In this document: piece by piece, positions 60,989 to 64,000 of the stretch
How the letters are laid out: each line of letters begins with the position of its first letter
How positions within the stretch are numbered: position 1 is the stretch's first letter
Source of the DNA: Streptomyces cellulosae
GTDB taxonomy: Bacteria > Actinomycetota > Actinomycetes > Streptomycetales > Streptomycetaceae
Length of the DNA: 64,000 bases
Reading direction: 5' to 3'
Assembly (NCBI RefSeq): GCF_000721105.1
Contig: NZ_JOEV01000011.1
Coordinates: 124,001-188,000, forward strand
The notes under the pieces: generated by a model
Told to the model about the DNA's origin: nothing
Databases searched by the model: none
The model's input: only the letters and a program-made list of their open reading frames with translations
Program-made: the position numbers and the translations under genes

Positions 60989-61747
60989 TCAGTGGGCCAC
61001 GGCGCGCGCCATGGAACCGCGGCGCGGTTGCATCGGAACGCCGCGGGCGGGTTCCGGTGCGGGCCTGGCTCCGGGAGCGGCCTGACGGCCGGCCGCCGGT
61101 GCCGGGCTGCGGCGTGGCTGTGCCCCCACGCCGTTCTGGACGTCCATCACGGCGTGCGCGACGAGACCGCCCATGGGGTCGTGCCTGATCAGATCCCTGA
61201 GCCGGGAGCGGGAGGACCGCCCCTCGTTCCCGGGGTACAGATGCTTGCCGAGGCCGACCGCGTGCGCCAGTGCGGCGAGCGCCGCGGTCCGCGGGTCCGG
61301 CGGTACGCCGGTACGGATCGCGGAGTCCAGTCGGGTTCGGATCTCCCGGCTGATCTCGGTCTGACTCGCCTGATAGCGAGTCGTCGGCAACACCCCGCAC
61401 ATCTGGCCCGCCACGGCATGCACCATGCCGCACCGCTCGAGATGCGAGAGGTAGGTCTGGCGGAGCCCGAGACGCGGCCCGCCAATCCAGTTGACCGCCC
61501 GTACGGGAGCGCCACGCCTTCGCAGCAACTCCAACGCGCAGTCCAGTGTCGGATCTCCTGTCGGCCGTGGGGACACCACGGCGATACGATCCCCGTCTGG
61601 GGCTATCCGTCCGGCCAGCGCCAGCTCCACTAGCTGCGCTCCGGCCAGACCAAGGTCGAGCGACTGCGGCTGTGCGGTGGTACCCGTGGTCGGGTCCAAC
61701 GCCAGCAGAAGAAGCTCCTCCGGAATACTTCTGCGGCTCCTGCCCAT
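60989..61747 (-). CDS. GPP34 (GOLPH3/VPS74-like) phosphoprotein-domain protein
   Basis: 252 aa. IPEELLLLALDPTTGTTAQP, then LAGAQLVELALAGRIAPDGD match the GPP34 fold; C-terminal about 40 residues are Pro/Arg/Ala-rich. These actinomycete proteins are common, probably lipid-related; role unknown. Confidence 0.88.
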   Translation of the reverse strand: MGRSRRSIPEELLLLALDPTTGTTAQPQSLDLGLAGAQLVELALAGRIAPDGDRIAVVSPRPTGDPTLDCALELLRRRGAPVRAVNWIGGPRLGLRQTYLSHLERCGMVHAVAGQMCGVLPTTRYQASQTEISREIRTRLDSAIRTGVPPDPRTAALAALAHAVGLGKHLYPGNEGRSSRSRLRDLIRHDPMGGLVAHAVMDVQNGVGAQPRRSPAPAAGRQAAPGARPAPEPARGVPMQPRRGSMARAVAH

Positions 61748-61984
61748 CCATGCCTCCCCGCGTGGATGAATGACAGGGTGACCCCTCTCACATTGGTCTG
61801 TCGAGGGTGCGTGACCTGTTTGTAAGGGAACCGGTAGGTATGTCGTTCTCGTCTACCGGTTCAGGCAAGCCCGCACACAGGACACTGGTACATGGTTCGG
61901 ACATCGCTTCCCAGCGGTGTCCCGGGCGGCTTTTCACGGTTCGGTAGCCGCGCGGAGGTCGTGTGGCACATGGAGGAGGCATCG

Positions 61985-64000
61985 GTGGCGGGCGAGTCCC
62001 CCGACAGGTCGAAGCAGCACGAGTCGTCGGCAGAAGCGACGTCGGGGAGCGCGGGTCCGGTTCCCGAGGCCAGGCACGAGACGAGCGCGCCCCGCGACCC
62101 CCGGCTGGCGGTGGCCCGCGAGTCGTCGCCGAGGTCGGCGTCGAGTTCGCGGGGAGGCGTCGATACGGCGACGAGGGTGCTGTCGGTGCGCGAACTCGCG
62201 GAGGCGACGGAGCACTCCGTGGAGGCCGGAGCTGCCACGGACACCGAGGTGGATCCGGACGCGGACGCGGATTCCGCCGAGGGCGGCTCGGGCGCGGCTG
62301 ACGCCTCCGGCGACGGCTCGGACGCTTCCGACGCGCGGGGCGCGGACGAGGACGGGGACCGGGACCGTGACGGTGCCGACGTGGAGACGGCTGACGCCTC
62401 CGATGCCGCCGCTTCTGGGGCTTCCGAGGGCCGCGACGATGCCGATGCGGGCGGGGACGACCGGCTGCGGGACGCTGTGGCCGCGTGGGTGAAGTCGGCG
62501 GACGAGAAGCCGACGGCTGCCACCGAAGACACCGACGAGGCGGCCACGGGGGCCGTTGAGGGCGAGCAGGAGGCTGCTGGAGCCGCTGAGGGCGCCGGGG
62601 AGGTCCAGGCGGGCTCCGAGGAGTCCCAGGGCGCGCAGGACGCCGTAGCGCCCGTGGAGGACGGTGCGGAGCCCGAGGCCGAGGACTCCGGGGACGCCGC
62701 CGCGGCAACGGACGCCGACGCGGACGCGGGTGAGTCTCCGGCCGAGGGTGCCAGGACGGTCGCACCGGCGGCTGCGGCCGCGGAGTCGGCGAAGGCCGAC
62801 GGCGAGGCCGCCGCGGACTCCGAGTCGACGACCAGTGCGGCTGCGGAGGCCGCCGCCACGCCGGATGAGGCAGAAGCCTCGGCCGACACCGACACCGACA
62901 CCGACGCCAACACCGACACCGACGCCGACGCCGAGGACGACAGCGACTCCGCAGCCGAGGACGACACCGACGCCGGGACTGAGGCGGCAGGCGACACCGA
63001 GGCTGAGGCCGAGGCCGAAACCGACTCTCCTGACGCCGACGCCGACGCCGACGCCGACAGCGGCACCGACACCGCAGCCGAGGACGACAGCGACACCGCC
63101 CCCGAGGACGAGCCCGGCGATCGGGTACGCAAGGACTCCGCCTCCGTCGGCACGGAGGACGCGGACGCAAAGATCGCTGACGCAAAGACAACCGAAGCCG
63201 ACGCCGACACCGATGCCGATGCCGAAGGCGAAGGCGAAGGCGAAGGCGAAGGCGAAGGCGAAGGCGAAGGCGAAGGCGAAGGCGAAGGCGAAGGCGAAGG
63301 CGAAGGCGAAGGCCGCCGTCTTCAAGGCGCCCCGGCCCTCCGCGCCTGCCGTGGATCAGCCGACGACCATGCTGAAGTTCGGTGGGGCGGGTACGGCCGA
63401 GAAGGGCCAGGAGGCCGACAAGGGCCGTGAGCCCGAGCCGCGGCCCGTGCCCGATGCCGAGCGGACCAGTAAGTTCGTCGCGTTGAAGCCGTTGGACGAT
63501 CCCGCGACGCGCAAGCCGAAGGCGGCCGACGCCACCACCGCGCTGCCGCGGGTGCAGCGGACCCCTGACGTCACCTCGTCCGTGCCGCAGGTAGGGCCGG
63601 AGCGGACGACCCAGCAGCCGTTGCCGCCGAAGCCGCCGCTGGATCTGCTGGCGGAGCTGACGAACACGCCGCCGCCCCCGGACACGCCGGTCCGTACGGC
63701 GATCCGCCGGGTCAAGATCTGGACCCCGCTGGTGCTGCTGCTGGCGGTCGTGTTCGCGGTCGCGCAGGCCGCACGCCCGCTGCCGACCCCCGAGCTCCAG
63801 CTCACCGCCGAGGACAGCTACACCTTCCAGGGCACCAAGGGCGACCTGCCCTGGCCGGCCGACGGGCAGGCCGCTCTGGACGTGCAGGGCATCGGCAGCT
63901 TCGGCGCGTCCGGTGAGCAGCGGCCCGTGCCGATCGCCAGTGTCGCCAAGGTCATGACCGCGTACCTCGTCCTGCGTGACCATCCGCTGAAGAGCGGTGC
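61985..64000 (+). CDS. D-alanyl-D-alanine carboxypeptidase with acidic N-terminus (apparent frameshift, 3' end outside)
   Basis: GTG at 61985 with GGAGGAGG begins VAGESPDRSKQHESS and a very acidic, repetitive part to about 63225. Then the reading changes from the EGEGEG frame to the AKAKAK frame inside the (GGCGAA)n tract (about 63225-63312). After that comes AVFKAPRPSAPAVDQ, a TM helix (WTPLVLLLAVVFAVAQAARP) and the S11 peptidase start with PIASVAKVMTAYLVL (SxxK). In the upstream frame the protein ends at 63430. A one-base change near 63225 would fuse both; 6-bp slippage would not. The window ends inside the enzyme. Confidence 0.7.
63225..63312. repeat. 6-bp GGCGAA microsatellite-like tract
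   Basis: About 14-15 units of GGCGAA within the carboxypeptidase gene, giving Glu-Gly, Ala-Lys or Arg-Arg by frame. Upstream (62880-63110) is also rich in GACACC-type 6-bp repeats. Confidence 0.85.

Noticed and set aside
61788..63983. Very long minus-strand reading frame over the carboxypeptidase gene
   Set aside because: Arg/Pro-rich shadow of an acidic repetitive coding region; no family features.

Overview
The window is about 72% GC chromosomal DNA from an actinomycete, almost certainly a Streptomyces. It carries an hrdD-type group 2 sigma factor with a SigR-type promoter, many LuxR/TetR/IclR/WYL regulators, an XRE-DUF5753/DUF397 pair, F420-linked enzymes and frequent GTG starts. Gene positions are read from the sequence; functions come from family resemblance recalled from memory, with no database search.

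1-14 kb is ordinary chromosome: a drug exporter with a divergent WYL regulator, hrdD, a phosphinothricin-type acetyltransferase, a LigB/DODA dioxygenase divergent from a MarR regulator, an exporter/TetR pair, a secreted M6 metalloprotease followed by a 44-bp hairpin repeat array, a double IclR regulator, and a zinc alcohol dehydrogenase behind a deletion scar. A frameshifted MMPL transporter closes the block.

15.06-36.3 kb is a tRNA-linked genomic island. The 3' half of tRNA-Arg(CCU) at 15064-15136 is repeated perfectly (44 bp) at 34865-34908 and imperfectly near 31.84 and 36.28 kb, as expected for accreted integrative elements; only an excisionase remnant and no integrase is visible. Its main cargo (15.6-27.9 kb, all minus strand) is a RiPP cluster with the gene set of class V lanthipeptides and related AviCys peptides: APH-fold kinase, HopA1-like lyase, second degenerate kinase-fold protein, HFCD-flavoprotein cysteine decarboxylase, F420-type (LLM) oxidoreductase, prolyl oligopeptidase, XRE regulator, PH-like membrane protein, two-component system and ABC exporter. 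A 47-codon precursor gene lies at 20498-20641; its C-terminus TIVSLSIVASVKWGC has the Ser-x4-Cys end expected for an AviCys ring. No YcaO/TfuA pair is present, so a thioamitide is unlikely. A cassette of two SDR genes and a TetR regulator with a large operator, bounded by an 82-bp perfect inverted repeat, a secreted Ig-like protein, a Uma2-family protein and several gene fragments fill the rest.

36-42.4 kb holds IS and excisionase remnants, a P-loop kinase-like protein, a secreted serine hydrolase, an F420-reductase-like dehydrogenase, and an inositol-monophosphatase-like gene divergent from a LysR regulator. 42.5-54.3 kb looks like an envelope or stress locus: a large LuxR (LAL) regulator, an exporter, several small membrane proteins, a BrkB-type protein, a PLDc_N/SHOCT protein, a diacylglycerol-kinase-like protein and MscL. 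A recurring dyad CACCCG-N3-CGGGTG sits upstream of at least three of these genes.

54.3-64 kb holds an APH-like protein, RidA, an MFS exporter divergent from a winged-helix regulator across a TTTCGCG dyad, glutathione peroxidase, a possible 31-codon Cys-rich mini-gene, the DUF397/XRE pair, a GPP34-like protein, and a D-Ala-D-Ala carboxypeptidase gene with a long acidic N-terminus and an apparent frameshift, which runs off the window end.
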